Source of the DNA: Callorhinus ursinus
Taxonomy: Eukaryota; Chordata; Mammalia; Carnivora; Otariidae
Assembly: GCF_003265705.1 (NCBI RefSeq)
Contig: NW_020312817.1
Location: 26,431,861 to 26,495,860 of the forward strand
DNA length: 64,000 nt
Direction of reading: 5' to 3'
Made by a program: the position numbers and the translations under genes. The notes below the pieces were generated by a model. It made no database searches. It was not told the DNA's origin and saw only the letters and a program-made list of their open reading frames with translations. Below, piece by piece: positions 47,421 to 57,250 of this stretch (positions within the stretch are counted from its first letter, which is position 1; each line of letters opens with the position of its first letter).

Positions 47421-47624
47421 AGGGATGCCTGGGTAGCTCGTTCGGTTAAGCGTCTGCCTTTGGCTCAGGTCATGATCCCAGGGTATTGGGATCAAATCCC
47501 ACATTGGGCTCCTTGCTCAGCAGGGAGCCTGCTTCTCCCTCTGCCTGCTGCTCCCCCTGCTTGTGCCCTGTCTCTCTTTCTCTCTCTGACAAGTAAATAA
47601 AACCTTTAAAAAAGAGGAAAAAAA
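47421..47624 (+). mobile_element. SINEC, plus
   Basis: AAGGCACCTCT before and AAGGTACCTCT after. Confidence 0.92.
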
Positions 47625-47731
47625 AGGTACCTCTATTTTACTTCAAATACTTAAATCACTAATAGTTCTAATACTGCTACCACACAGTGCAACTGAGAAG
47701 TTAAACATATTTTGAAATCAAGAGGTGGTAA

Positions 47732-47909
47732 GGGCATCTGGGTGGCTCATTCGGTTAAGCATCTGCCTTTGGCTCAGGTCATGATCCCAGGGTCCTGGGT
47801 CTCTGGTTAACAGAAGCCTGCTTCTCCCTCTCCCTCTGCCTACTGCTCTGCCTACTTGTGCTTTCTCTCTCTCTCTCTGTCAAATAAATAAATAAAATCT
47901 TTAAAAAAA
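47732..47909 (+). mobile_element. SINEC, plus, inner deletion
   Basis: The ATCGAGCCCCGCATCGGG part is lost (GGTCCTGGGTCTCTGG). Inserted in L1 sequence. Confidence 0.88.
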
Positions 47910-48255
47910 ATTAAGTGGTGGGAGAATGGGGAATTGGAAGAAGGTGGTCAAAAGGAACACACTTCCAGTTACAAGATGAATAAGCACCAGGGCTATGATG
48001 TACGATAAAGTGACCACAGCTAACACTGCTGTGTGACAGTAAAGTTGTTGAGGCGAGGACCTAAGAGGTCTCATCACAAGGAGAATTTCTTATTTCTTTT
48101 TTCCTTTTTATTGCATCTGTGTGAGATGATGGATGTTAACTAAACCCACTGTGGTTATCATTTCACAATATATGTAAATCAAACCACTATGCTATAATGC
48201 CTTAGGCTTATACAGTGATATATGTCAATTATTTCTCAATAAAACTAGGAAAAAA
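47910..48255 (+). mobile_element. L1 3' end, plus
   Basis: CACACTTCCAGTTACAAGATG, GATGGATGTTAACTAAACC and TATTTCTCAATAAAACTAGG. Confidence 0.82.
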
Positions 48256-48627
48256 TGTTAACAAAAGATATAGTCATATTTATCACTTTTCCATAAATTT
48301 TTCTTGCTGAGAAAACAAGTCGAAAGATGAAAAGTTGGGGGAATCAGCTATTTAAAATCCTACTATGAAAAGGCATATTTAGAATTAATTTACAATGATC
48401 TCAAAACATTCCCTTAGCGTTTAAACAGTCTTTTGAACCGCCTAGACATAAACAATTTTTCACATATTTATGATTAATTTCATGAATAATTTTGCCAGAA
48501 TTCCTTACTTAAAAAGTGTCTTTACTAATAGCATGTTACTTTAAAACTTCAAATTTTTCCTTCTAGCATTTAAAGCAATATTCATAATTTCCCTATATTG
48601 ACCTCTGTAAAGAACAAAAAAATATAT
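48256..48627. other. DPY30 intron 3, unassigned
   Basis: Unique; nothing recognised. Confidence 0.4.
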
Positions 48628-48646
48628 AAAAGATGCCCATATTTTA

Positions 48647-48853
48647 GGGGCGCCTGGGTGGCTCAGTCGTTAAGCGTCTGCCTTCGGCTCAGGTCATGAT
48701 CGCAGGGTCCTGGGATCGAGCCCCGCATCGGGCTCCCCGCTCAGCGGGAAGCCTGCTTCTCCCTCTCCCACTCCCCCCGCTTGTGTTCCCTCTCTCACTG
48801 TCTGTCTCTCTCTCTCTCTGTTAAAAAATAAATAAAATCTTTAAAAAAAAAAA
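48647..48853 (+). mobile_element. SINEC, plus, young, with perfect 19-bp TSD
   Basis: AAAAGATGCCCATATTTTA at 48628-48646 and 48854-48872 without mismatch. The body is close to the local consensus and has a long pure A-tail. Confidence 0.96.
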
Positions 48854-48872
48854 AAAAGATGCCCATATTTTA

Positions 48873-49223
48873 ATTGACAGTATTAGAGCCAAGACATATC
48901 CTGCAGTCATAAAAAATTCTATTTTATACACATAACCAACATTTTTCTTATTGGATTTGCTTATACAAAAAGAACTTAGGTAGAATTATGAGGAAAAAAC
49001 ATGTACAGAAAAAAACTGTAATGCTGCTAACAAAGAAATACAAATCAAAAGAGCTTGGCAAGAAAAGTTTATAATAATACTCATGCTGTTGATATTATGA
49101 TAGTGGAAGAAATTTAAGGATAAACTTTTGGACAGAAAAGTGTTTTTATGTGTCAAACACTATAATAGTCATGTTCCTCAAACTAGCAAATCAACTCTTG
49201 GAAATTCATCATAAGTAATTAAA
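48873..49223. other. DPY30 intron 3, unassigned
   Basis: Unique AT-rich; nothing recognised. Confidence 0.4.
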
Positions 49224-49406
49224 GGGGTGCCTGGGTGGCTCAGTCGTTAAGCGTCTGTCTTCGGCTCAGGTCATGATCCCAGGGTCCTGGGATCAAGCCC
49301 CACATCGGGATCCCTGCTCCGTGGGGAGCCTGCTTCTCCCTCTCCCACTCCCCCTGCAGTGTTCCCTCTCTCGCTGTCATATTAATAAATAAGATCTTTA
49401 AAAAAA
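49224..49406 (+). mobile_element. SINEC, plus
   Basis: AAGTAATTAAA on both sides. Confidence 0.93.
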
Positions 49407-49871
49407 AGTAATTAAACAAAGGCAAAAGAGGCATGAAAACATATAAATTGCCTGCTAACCTAGATTAACAAAGGAAATTGGACCTAAGAGTTCAACAATG
49501 AGAAAATGGCTAAATTAATTGCAGTACTGTTATAATTAAATTATAATCACAAAGGCTATACAGAGATACAGAAAAAGTTTTATGTTATAATATTAAGTAC
49601 AAAGGACATATAAAATTACATGTATACCATGATTACAAAGCTTTACAAATATGCAGATGATCTAACACTAGAAGAGATAAATGAAAGTGTCTGAATTGAT
49701 GATATGGCTGACTTCTTTTTCTTAAACTCTAATATCCATAAATTTCTTATATTTTATAAATAAAACAACTAATGATATTCCTTTTTTTTTTTTAAACTAG
49801 TGATATTTCAATTAGGGAAGTCTTTATTTAGCTTTCTTTGGTAACTCCATTTGCAGACACCATTATCTTAC
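49407..49871. other. DPY30 intron 3 next to exon 3
   Basis: Unique; ends at the exon 3 donor GTAAG (minus strand). A T-run at 49782-49792. Confidence 0.5.
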
Positions 49872-50014
49872 CTTTCTTTTGCAAGCACAGCAAGTCCCTG
49901 TAATAAAATAGGCACAACTGTCTGATCCAGGTAGGCACGAGTTGGCAAAGACTGGAGATCCACTTTCTGTTTTGATGACTTTTCTGCATTCATCTTCTCA
50001 TTGTCTACTATCCT
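49872..50014 (-). CDS. DPY30: DPY30 coding exon 3 (core of the DPY-30 dimerisation domain)
   Basis: The minus-strand acceptor CTACTAG is followed by 143 bases encoding [16 protein letters not shown], then [16 protein letters not shown] and [15 protein letters not shown], ending in AG of a split Arg codon before donor GTAAG (49871). It contains the start of the DPY-30 motif: the [15 protein letters not shown] helix that dimerises inside SET1/MLL (COMPASS-type) H3K4 methyltransferase complexes. Against the human protein (from memory) there are two mild changes upstream of the domain, Glu to Asp and Ile to Met. The frame is intact and there is no sign of pseudogenisation. Confidence 0.97.
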
Positions 50015-50230
50015 CTAGTAGATTCAAAAAACATGCATGTGTATTACAAATAACTAGATTATTTTGAGTGCTAAACAAAAATTAATGGAAATATGACACT
50101 AATAGAAAAGACAAATCAATGATTAGAGAGCTGATATTGAACAGCAAATCTCTCTGCCAAAATAAAATCAGACCCATCTCTAAATTCCATTTAAACTTTT
50201 TCTCTCTGAAGGCAACATAGTATCTCATTC

Positions 50231-50341
50231 TTTTATTTACTTATTTTAATTAAGTAGGCTCCACACCCAATGTGGGGCTTGAACTCAGGAGCCTGAGATC
50301 AAGCACTACATACTCTACGGACTGAGTAAACCACACACGCC
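50231..50341 (-). mobile_element. SINEC short subtype, minus, diverged
   Basis: CCACACCCAATGTGGGGCTTGAAC and CTCTACGGACTGAGTAAACC. AGTATCTC repeats at both ends. Confidence 0.8.
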
Positions 50342-51064
50342 AGTATCTCCCGATCCTACTCTTTCTCCTTTTCCTTCTGCCTTTGTAGGAGTGAATACAA
50401 GTGCTTTCTCTTTTTTTCATAAGAATACCTTCTTACACTATGCTTCAAAATATCTGGACAGGACACTAAGTAGCACTGAATCACACTGAGAAAGCTAGAC
50501 CTGTTTCAATTCTTTCATCACAGTATCAAGGACAAAGACTCACTTTGGTACTAATAGGTTTGTAACACTTCTGTAACATTTGCTAAACTCTCTTCTTAAC
50601 GGAGAGCAGGCTTCAGGCTCAGAGCTTTCCAATGGCAATAGAATATAGCTAAAATTTATTACCACCATTTTGTATTCACTGTTTTCATTTTTATGGTTAT
50701 CCTTTATCAAAATGAGAATGCTTTTCCCTTTGTTTCTTTTTTAAAGAAATGCATTTGTGATTTTTAAAAGTAAACAGAATCAAGAAAAAATATTAAGTAA
50801 ACGATGGCCAAAAAATGGGGGAAATTACTAATATGGAAAAGATCATTAATGTGATATTTAAATGATGTTTAAGAAACAACTTATACTTTCTACTCCTAAG
50901 AACCCCCAAATTTTAGGTCTTTGACATAGATTCATCTAACATTCAGAGCCATCAAACACTGCTTTATTGAAAAACTTTGCACTCTTTTACAAATCAACCA
51001 TTTTAGAAACTTAGAAATAAGTGCCTATCTAAAAGGCAAAACATTATTAAGAACATTTTCATTT
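50342..51064. other. DPY30 intron 2, unassigned
   Basis: No exon or confident repeat. Confidence 0.4.
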
Positions 51065-51076
51065 AAATGAACTTTT

Positions 51077-51286
51077 GGGGGCGCCTGGGTGGCTCAGCCG
51101 GCTAAGTGACTAAGCGTCTGCCTTCAGCTCAGGTCATGGTCCTAGGGTCCTGGGATTGAGCCCCACATCGGGCTCCCCGCTCAACAGGGAGTCTGCTTCT
51201 CCCTCTCTCTGTAACCCTCCCCCTGCTTGTGCTCCCTCACTTTCTCTCTCTCTCAAAAAAATAAATTTTTAAAAATAAAATAAAAT
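51077..51286 (+). mobile_element. SINEC at a reused target, plus
   Basis: AAATGAACTTTT (51065-51076) and AAATGAACTTTC (51287-51298) flank it. Confidence 0.92.
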
Positions 51287-51299
51287 AAATGAACTTTCA

Positions 51300-51413
51300 G
51301 GGTGCCTGGCTCGCTCAGCTGGTGGAGCATGCAACTCTTGATCTAGGGGTTGTGGGTTCGAGCCCCACACTGGGTGAAGAGATTACTTAAAAATAAAATC
51401 ACCAAAAAAAAAC
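51300..51413 (+). mobile_element. SINEC short subtype at the same target, plus
   Basis: GGTGCCTGGCTCGCTCAGCTGG head; B-box GGTTCGAGCCCCAC close to tRNA. A third GAACTTT follows at 51416. Confidence 0.88.
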
Positions 51414-51551
51414 CCGAACTTTAACTTCAATCATACTCAAACTGGATATAAATGAGTCAACAACAACAAATAAACATCTGCTAGACTTAATATTTTAGAC
51501 AATTTTATTTTGTAAAAAGTGATAAAAAAAACTTTAATCATATATCTAAAA

Positions 51552-51597
51552 TGTGTGTGTGTGTATATATGTATACACACACACACACACACACACC
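51552..51597. repeat. (TG)n-TATATA-(AC)n palindromic microsatellite
   Basis: TGTGTGTGTGTATATATG is followed by TATACACACACACACACACA. The two arms are complementary and can form a hairpin or Z-DNA. Confidence 0.93.
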
Positions 51598-51599
51598 CC

Positions 51600-52010
51600 G
51601 TGGTTTCCAAAGATAGTTCCCACAACTATGTCTGCCAACTACTCTAAGTTCGCTCATTTTCCATCTTATTTTGAGACAAGACAACAATGCTCTATACTTA
51701 ACTAATGGTAAAATAGTTATTTACTTGCTCATGGATTAAGAAATTTATTGCTCCTTGGTAAATTTCAACAGATAATACCCATATATGACAAAAACTAGTC
51801 AGTTACATGACATTCCAAAGCCTTCAATAAGAAACAGCAACACCTGAACAACTCCTATAGATCTTATAATAAACCCCTTGACCAAATCCTATCATTTTTT
51901 ATTCAAATATTGAATGAATATCTACTATGTGCCAACTTCCATGCTTAAGCCCAAATCCTGAATTAATCTAAAAAAATATATATCTAAATTACCCCCCCGA
52001 AAGGTACAAG
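51600..52010. other. DPY30 intron 2, unassigned
   Basis: Possible L2 scrap around 51895-51950 (CAAATATTGAATGAATATC). Otherwise nothing. Confidence 0.4.
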
Positions 52011-52563
52011 GTGTTAATGGTATACAACAATGACCACAAAAAATGGGGAAAAAATAAGGGGAGCTCTAGGATTGTCCCAGTTTACTGCTTCCTGCCTAGA
52101 AAACTTATAGGAGGCAATGCAGAGAGAAAAGCAGAGCCCAGCAAACTCCCTCAGCTGAGAAGCCAGACTTGAAACTTCAGGGTGACCAAGACAACTAGAA
52201 TTTGCAGGACAGAGTACTGCAGAGTGCATGGAGAGGAGAGAGATGTGCAGAAAGAGACTAAAGAGATCAGTGCATACATAACAGTAAACTACCCAAGGCC
52301 AAGGAAAAAAACACCTGGAATGAGCAGGAGACATAATCCCTGCAGCTCATACAAGGCCAGGAATAGTTCATGTTCCTGTGACCCAAAATTGGAAAACTGG
52401 GTAATACATGGAGCACTGGGGAAGATGAAAGAGGAGGATATCAGGCCTAAATTAAAGGCTGGTCTTATTCTGCCTAACAAAGCTTAAAGCAAACCTCAAA
52501 AGAATCAAATTGTTTCTCAGTAACTTAAGTGTGTCCTAGAACAAAGCTCAAGAATGTTTGAAG

Positions 52564-52760
52564 CGGGGGGTGCCTGGCTGACTCGGTTGGTTGAGCGACT
52601 GCCTTACGGCTCAGGTCATGATCCTGGAGTCCCAGGATGGCGTCCCGAGTCAGGCTCCCTGCTCAGTGGGGAGTCTGCTTCTCCCTCTGACCCTCCCCCC
52701 TTCTCGTGCTCTCTCTCTCTCTCTCTCAAATAGAAAAAAAAAAATCTTAAAAAAAAAAAA
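52564..52760 (+). mobile_element. SINEC in L1M, plus, with 14-bp TSD
   Basis: AAGAATGTTTGAAG at 52550-52563 and 52761-52774. Confidence 0.94.
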
Positions 52761-52981
52761 AAGAATGTTTGAAGGAATACAAATACCCAACAAGGGTATT
52801 GGACAAGGGAAGGAATACAGTACCCAACAAGGTAAAATGCACAATGCCCAGCCTCCAAAAAGAAATCATCATGCAGGCAAAGAAGCAGGATATACTACCC
52901 ACAATGAGGAAAATATTCAATTCACAGAAATAGACCCAGAAATGATACAGACGATAGAACAGGCAATGCCATTAACCAGTT

Positions 52982-53200
52982 TTGTTTTGTTTTTTCAGAT
53001 TTTATTTATTTATTTGCTAGAGAGAGAGAGCATGGACGAGAGAGAGTAAGCAAGAGCACAAGCAGGGGGAGCTGCAGGCAGAGGGAGAAGCAGGCTCCCT
53101 TGCTGAACAAGGAGCCCCACGCGGGACTCGATCCCAGAGCCCTGGGATCATGACCTGAGCCAAAGGGAGCTGCTTAACTGACTGAGCCACCCAGGCGTAC
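52982..53200 (-). mobile_element. SINEC in L1M, minus, with 13-bp TSD
   Basis: CCATTAACCAGTT at 52969-52981 and 53201-53213. Confidence 0.94.
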
Positions 53201-53607
53201 CCATTAACCAGTTATTATAACATCTCCCACACCTTCAAGAAGGGAGAGGAAAACATAAGTAAATCAAGCTTACAGAGTACTTAAAAATATTTGAAGAAAT
53301 AATGGCTAAAATTTTTCCAAATTTCATGAAAATTCTAAACCCACAGATCCAAGAAACTTGATGAATCCTAAGCACAAGATGCATATTTTTTTAAAAAAAC
53401 TACACGAAGACATACCATATTCGAATTATTTAAAAGCTGTAATAAAATCGTAAAAGCACCAAAAGAAGACACATTAAGTATGAAGAAGCAAAGAAAGAAG
53501 TGATTGCAGATTTCCTGTCAGAAAGAGTGTCAGCCAAAAAGACAGTGGAGCAAATCTATACCCAGCAAAAGTATCTCAGGAATAAAGAAAAAAAAAAAAA
53601 AGAATAA

Positions 53608-53793
53608 GGGGGCGCCTGGGTGGCTCAGTTGGTTAAGCAACTGCCTTCAGCTCCAGCCATGATCCCAGAATCCTGGGATCGAGTCCCACATTGGGCTCCC
53701 AGCTCAGCGGGGAGCCTGCTTCTCCCTCTGACCCTCTCCCCTCTCATGCTGTTTCTCTCTCTCTCTCAAATAAATAAAATCTTAAAAAAAAAA
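53608..53793 (+). mobile_element. SINEC in L1M, plus
   Basis: AAAGAATAAGG on both sides. Confidence 0.93.
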
Positions 53794-53938
53794 AAGAATA
53801 AGGACAAAATGATGACTTTTTCAGACATTCAGAAGCTTGAAGAATTCCTTACCAGCAGACCTATACTACAAAAAATGTTAAAAGAAGCCCTTAAGGCAGA
53901 AGGAAATCTGGATCTATACAAAACAATGAAGAGTCAAG

Positions 53939-54141
53939 GGGCACCTGGGTGGCTCAGTCAGTTAAGCATCTGCCTTCGGCTCCGGTCATGATCCTGGGGT
54001 CCCAGGATCAAGCCCCACATTGAGCTCCCTGCTCAGCAGAGAGCCTGCTTCTCCCTCTCCCTCTGCTGCTCCCCCTGCTTGTTAGCGCATGATCTTGCTC
54101 TCGCTCTGTCAAATAAATAAAATCTTAAAAAAAAAAAAAAG
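53939..54141 (+). mobile_element. SINEC, plus, with 14-bp TSD
   Basis: AATGAAGAGTCAAG at 53925-53938 and 54142-54155. Confidence 0.95.
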
Positions 54142-54371
54142 AATGAAGAGTCAAGATGGCAAATATGGTAAATGGTACATATGTGGGTAAATGTGAAATA
54201 TTCCTTTCTCTTATTGTTTAAATCTCTTTAAAGATAATTAACCTTTTAAAGAAAAAATAAAAATAATGAATTACAGAATTTATAACATAAGTAGAAGTAA
54301 AATATGTAACAACAGTACAAAGTCCAGTTGAGAGAAAATAGGAGAATACTGTTGTAAGGTTTGGTGGTTTT

Positions 54372-54600
54372 TGTTTTTGTTTTTTTTTTTAAGATTTATT
54401 TATTTATTTATTTTAAGAGAGAGAACAAGCAGGGGGAAGGGCAGAGGAAGAGAATCTTTCAAGCAGACTCCCTGCTGAACAAGGAGCCTGACCAGGGGCT
54501 GGATCCCACAATCCAAGAGATCATGACCTAAGCTGAAACCAAGAGTCCGACACTCAACCGACTGAGCCACCCTCAACCGAATGAGCCACCCAGGTGCCCT
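54372..54600 (-). mobile_element. SINEC, minus, with internal duplication
   Basis: The head segment CTCAACCGACTGAGCCACC is repeated once with one change (54553-54590). Flanked by TGTTGTAAGGTT / TGTTGTACGGTT. Confidence 0.9.
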
Positions 54601-55101
54601 TGTTGTACGGTTTTTATACTATACACAAAAACAAATAATACCACTTGAAGGTAAATTGTGAAGTTAAACTTGCATGCTATAAACCGTAAAGCAAGCACCT
54701 AAAAAGAAATTATAACTTATAAACCAATAAAGGAAATAAAACAGAAGAGAAAAAGTATCATCTACAGAGTAGTAGTTTTCAGACTTTCAAATACCACAAC
54801 AAATTAAAAATTACACAATGAACAAAGGGACTAACATAGGGATGTTAACTCTATTTTGCCAAGTAAAAACTTACAAATAAACTATTATTTTACTACAACC
54901 ATTAATTCACAAAGAATGGGCATTTTAAAATTATAGAAGCAGGAAGACCAATCACCAAATAATGTATCATTATCAAACACTCCCTCCACTCTCATTTTTT
55001 TCTCACTTTACCATGGAAATTGGTCTGAGGACTTGAGAGAAAGCCTTTGGGAATCACTGTTCTAATGTATTATGACTCTGCATTCATATACAAGCACCAT
55101 C
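54601..55101. other. DPY30 intron 2, unassigned
   Basis: Unique AT-rich; a MER-like end (GGGAATCACTGTTCT) near 55050. Confidence 0.4.
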
Positions 55102-55112
55102 AGACTGCTGAT

Positions 55113-55302
55113 GGGGCGCCTGGGTGGCTCAGTCGTTAGGCTGGATCAAGCCCCAAGTCGAGCTCCCGTGAGCTCCCTGCTTGGTGGGAAGCCTGCTTTT
55201 CCCTCTCCCACCCCCCTTGCCTATGTTCCCTCTCTCACTGTCTCACCCTCTGTCAAATAAATAAAATCTTTAAAAAATAAAAATAAATAAAAAAGAAAAA
55301 AA
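55113..55302 (+). mobile_element. SINEC, plus, 5' internal deletion
   Basis: GGTGGCTCAGTCGTTAGG jumps directly to CTGGATCAAGCCCC. AGACTGCTGAT at 55102-55112 and 55303-55313. Confidence 0.92.
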
Positions 55303-55529
55303 AAGACTGCTGATGTCTATAAAGAAGTTTCTTAAATAAATAGAACACAAAGTGGTGTAGAGGATCTTCACCAGGTTCAATTAAAGACTACATTATGAAA
55401 ATAAGTTCTCTTCTTAATACAGGTATCGAACCCAGAAACATTCCTAGCAATTTCATAAGGCACAGAGTGGTCATTCCACATGCCAGGTAACTGAAGATCA
55501 TCAACACAATTTAAATGTACCACAGAAAT

Positions 55530-55700
55530 GTCAACCTGCCTGGGTTTAACACACAACCCTCCACTTACTTCCTGATGACCTTACACAAGTTACTCAATTT
55601 CTCCGAGCTTTACAGGACTGAAGAGACCTGCAAATTACTTAGCAGTGTACCTGGCACACAGTAAAAGTAAGAAATACTAGCAGCTGTTACTATTATTACT
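55530..55700 (+). mobile_element. MIR, plus
   Basis: CTGGGTTTAACACAC, ACACAAGTTACTCAATTTCTC and GTACCTGGCACACAG. Confidence 0.7.
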
Positions 55701-56436
55701 CTCCTTGGAAATACTCCTTCCCACATTTATCTAAGTTTAATCACTGGCAATGTCTTCCCCCTTGTCCCCCAATAAAACACACACATCTCCCAGAAACCTC
55801 TATTTTCCTAACATATCCCACCCAGTTTTGGCTAATTCATTTGTCCTAGCATTTATTCATTCATTTACAAAACAACTTCTACTTTTAAACAACCTCCTAG
55901 CACTTATATGAAAAAGCTCTAAGAAAATATATCTTCTTTTGTATGTCTTTCACATGTATTCTTTAAATTCAGACTTAACTGTGTAAGGCAAAAACAATGT
56001 CTATTACGGGTGTTATAGCTTCCAATGGCATCTACTACTGAACGCAAAATCAACATTTATTAAATGTTGACTCCAACAGCACACTATTCTGTTACAAAGA
56101 CAATGGGTGTAATTTTAATGTGCAGTTTTTCCAAAACATATCCCAACAGATTCATTAATACCCCACCAAGCAAAACGACTGTCTCCATTAGTAATGCATG
56201 TTTGTTTCTTTCTAGCACTTTCAGAAGTTCAATCTCTTGACTCAGAACTAATTTGAACGTCTGTATACCAAGAAGTGTTAGTACCGCTAATAAAACAAGC
56301 TACCCATAATTTGATACTATTTAGTTCATGCTGATACAAGTTTTCCCTTGTGCAAAGCAACCTAGTAAAAATGGATCCCAAGTTTTCTCCAGCTCATAAG
56401 AGATGCTCAGATACGCATAAGAACCGGGAGAATTAC
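55701..56436. other. DPY30 intron 2 next to exon 2, low repeat
   Basis: Unique sequence up to the exon 2 donor GTAATT (minus strand) at 56436. No exon seen. Confidence 0.5.
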
Positions 56437-56484
56437 CTCGACATTGTCTGTGAGACCGTACTCAGAGTGAGGGTTTTCTGCAAC
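56437..56484 (-). CDS. DPY30: DPY30 coding exon 2
   Basis: This 48-base exon has acceptor TTCTAG and donor GAG|GTAATT. It encodes 16 residues, VAENPHSEYGLTDNVE, of the flexible N-terminal region that precedes the dimerisation domain. It is phase 0 at both ends, so its skipping would keep the frame. An intron of only 85 bases (56485-56569) separates it from the first coding exon. The following intron is about 6.4 kb. Confidence 0.96.
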
Positions 56485-56569
56485 CTAGAAAACAAAACAC
56501 AGGTCACTGAGACGTGAGCCACCCCTTCTTCCTACACACCGCCACCCTGAAGCCAGGGCCTCCTGGTAC

Positions 56570-56605
56570 CTGCGTCTGTCCCTCCAGCATCTGCTCTGGC
56601 TCCAT
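56570..56605 (-). CDS. DPY30: DPY30 coding exon 1 (start codon)
   Basis: ATG at 56605-56603 in excellent Kozak context (GCCATGG) opens MEPEQMLEGQTQ, followed by donor CAG|GTACC at 56569. With the three other exons it gives 12+16+48+23 = 99 residues, the full DPY30 length. DPY30 is a nuclear core subunit of MLL/SET1 H3K4 methyltransferase complexes through ASH2L; a Golgi-linked pool has also been reported (family knowledge). Upstream, an acceptor-like CTTGCAG lies at 56620-56614, so eight bases of 5' UTR (56606-56613) precede the ATG in this exon and a separate non-coding exon 1 is expected further up. Confidence 0.97.
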
Positions 56606-56679
56606 GGCGGACCCTGCAAGTCACAATCCCCGGAAACCAGTCTTGGAAAACAAGAAGAACCGTGAGTTACCCGGCAGAT

Positions 56680-57250
56680 TTCAACATGAAGATGCCAGGA
56701 TGGAGTCCACCCCAGCCCCCGACCCCGCCCCTCACCCCCACCTGGGCGCGGGAGCACCCGGAGCAGTAGAGGAGCAAGGTAGGACAGTCCAAGACAGGGC
56801 GCCCGCATCAGGTCCGGAAGCTCCGCAGTTGTCCCAAGAACCTAGAAGAGGTGGTAAAAGGGGGAAAGGGAGCTGATTACCCGCGCCCAAGCCGCTGGTT
56901 CTTAAGAGCCCTGCACCGCGCCACCAACTCCCAGCACAAACCGCTTCGGCCGTAAGTGACGGATGTCGCACAACTGCCGCGCCTGCGCAGAACTCCTCAG
57001 TGGGTCGGGGGCGGGGGGGGATCGGGACCCTGTTCTGACTCTACGTTACCCTGTGCGGTCAACAGAGTGTCCTGGCCGAAACCTGGCCCCGAAGGTTGTG
57101 GGTGACTAGTTCTTCAACCTGCCTACTCAAGGCAAGCGCCACCCCAACTGCAGACACAGTGACCACCGCAGCTGGCAGGGCTTCGGCCGGCGCAGCCCTC
57201 AGTGCTGCCTGAAACCTCCTGCGGAGCGCGGAAGCGAAATCATCCATTTC
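56680..57250. promoter_or_regulatory. DPY30: DPY30 CpG-rich promoter region
   Basis: GC and CpG rise here between AT-rich flanks. An NRF1-like palindromic core (GCGCCTGCGCAG, about 56980-56991) and a CRE-like GTGACG at 56957-56962 are visible; there is no TATA box. The non-coding DPY30 exon 1 should lie in this interval. Candidate minus-strand donors are GCGG|GTAATC (about 56878), CCCAG|GTGGGG (about 56741) and CAGG|GTAACG (about 57050). I cannot choose between them from sequence alone. Confidence 0.7.
57059..57247 (-). CDS. Candidate 62-aa single-pass membrane microprotein or DPY30 uORF
   Basis: A true ATG (57247-57245) in strong context (GCGAAATGG: A at -3, G at +4) opens a 62-codon frame to TGA. 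The N-terminus is MDDFASALRRRFQAAL, a basic amphipathic helix. Residues about 25-41 are hydrophobic (AVVTVSAVGVALAL), followed by a charged tail with SRQVEELVTHN. It sits upstream of the presumed DPY30 start, on the same strand. It may be a uORF in a longer DPY30 leader, an independent small gene, or chance in GC-rich DNA. Possible donors inside or just after it (GCCAG|GTTTCG, CAGG|GTAACG) mean it could be spliced. I do not recognise the protein. Confidence 0.3.
   Translation of the reverse strand: MDDFASALRRRFQAALRAAPAEALPAAVVTVSAVGVALALSRQVEELVTHNLRGQVSARTLC

Larger units (their letters stand above)
52015..53935 (+). mobile_element. L1M/HAL1 5' and ORF1 region, plus, split by three SINECs
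   Basis: Text such as ATGCAGGCAAAGAAGCAGGA, GAAATAGACCCAGAAATGATACAG, CCACAGATCCAAGAAACTTG and TACCAGCAGACCTATACTAC is typical of old L1M/HAL1 ORF1. A 101-codon frame (52182-52487) falls in it and is not host coding. Confidence 0.75.

Noticed and set aside
51065..51424. Regularly spaced direct repeats suggestive of a CRISPR-like array
   Set aside because: Repeats are target-site duplications around SINEs in a mammalian genome.
52182..52487. 101-codon plus-strand ORF in DPY30 intron 2
   Set aside because: Lies within an old L1M/HAL1 5' segment and has a repeat-derived composition.
56514..56876. 120-codon plus-strand frame opposite DPY30 exon 1
   Set aside because: It is antisense to a confirmed coding exon, proline-rich, with no recognised domain. 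Compositional shadow.
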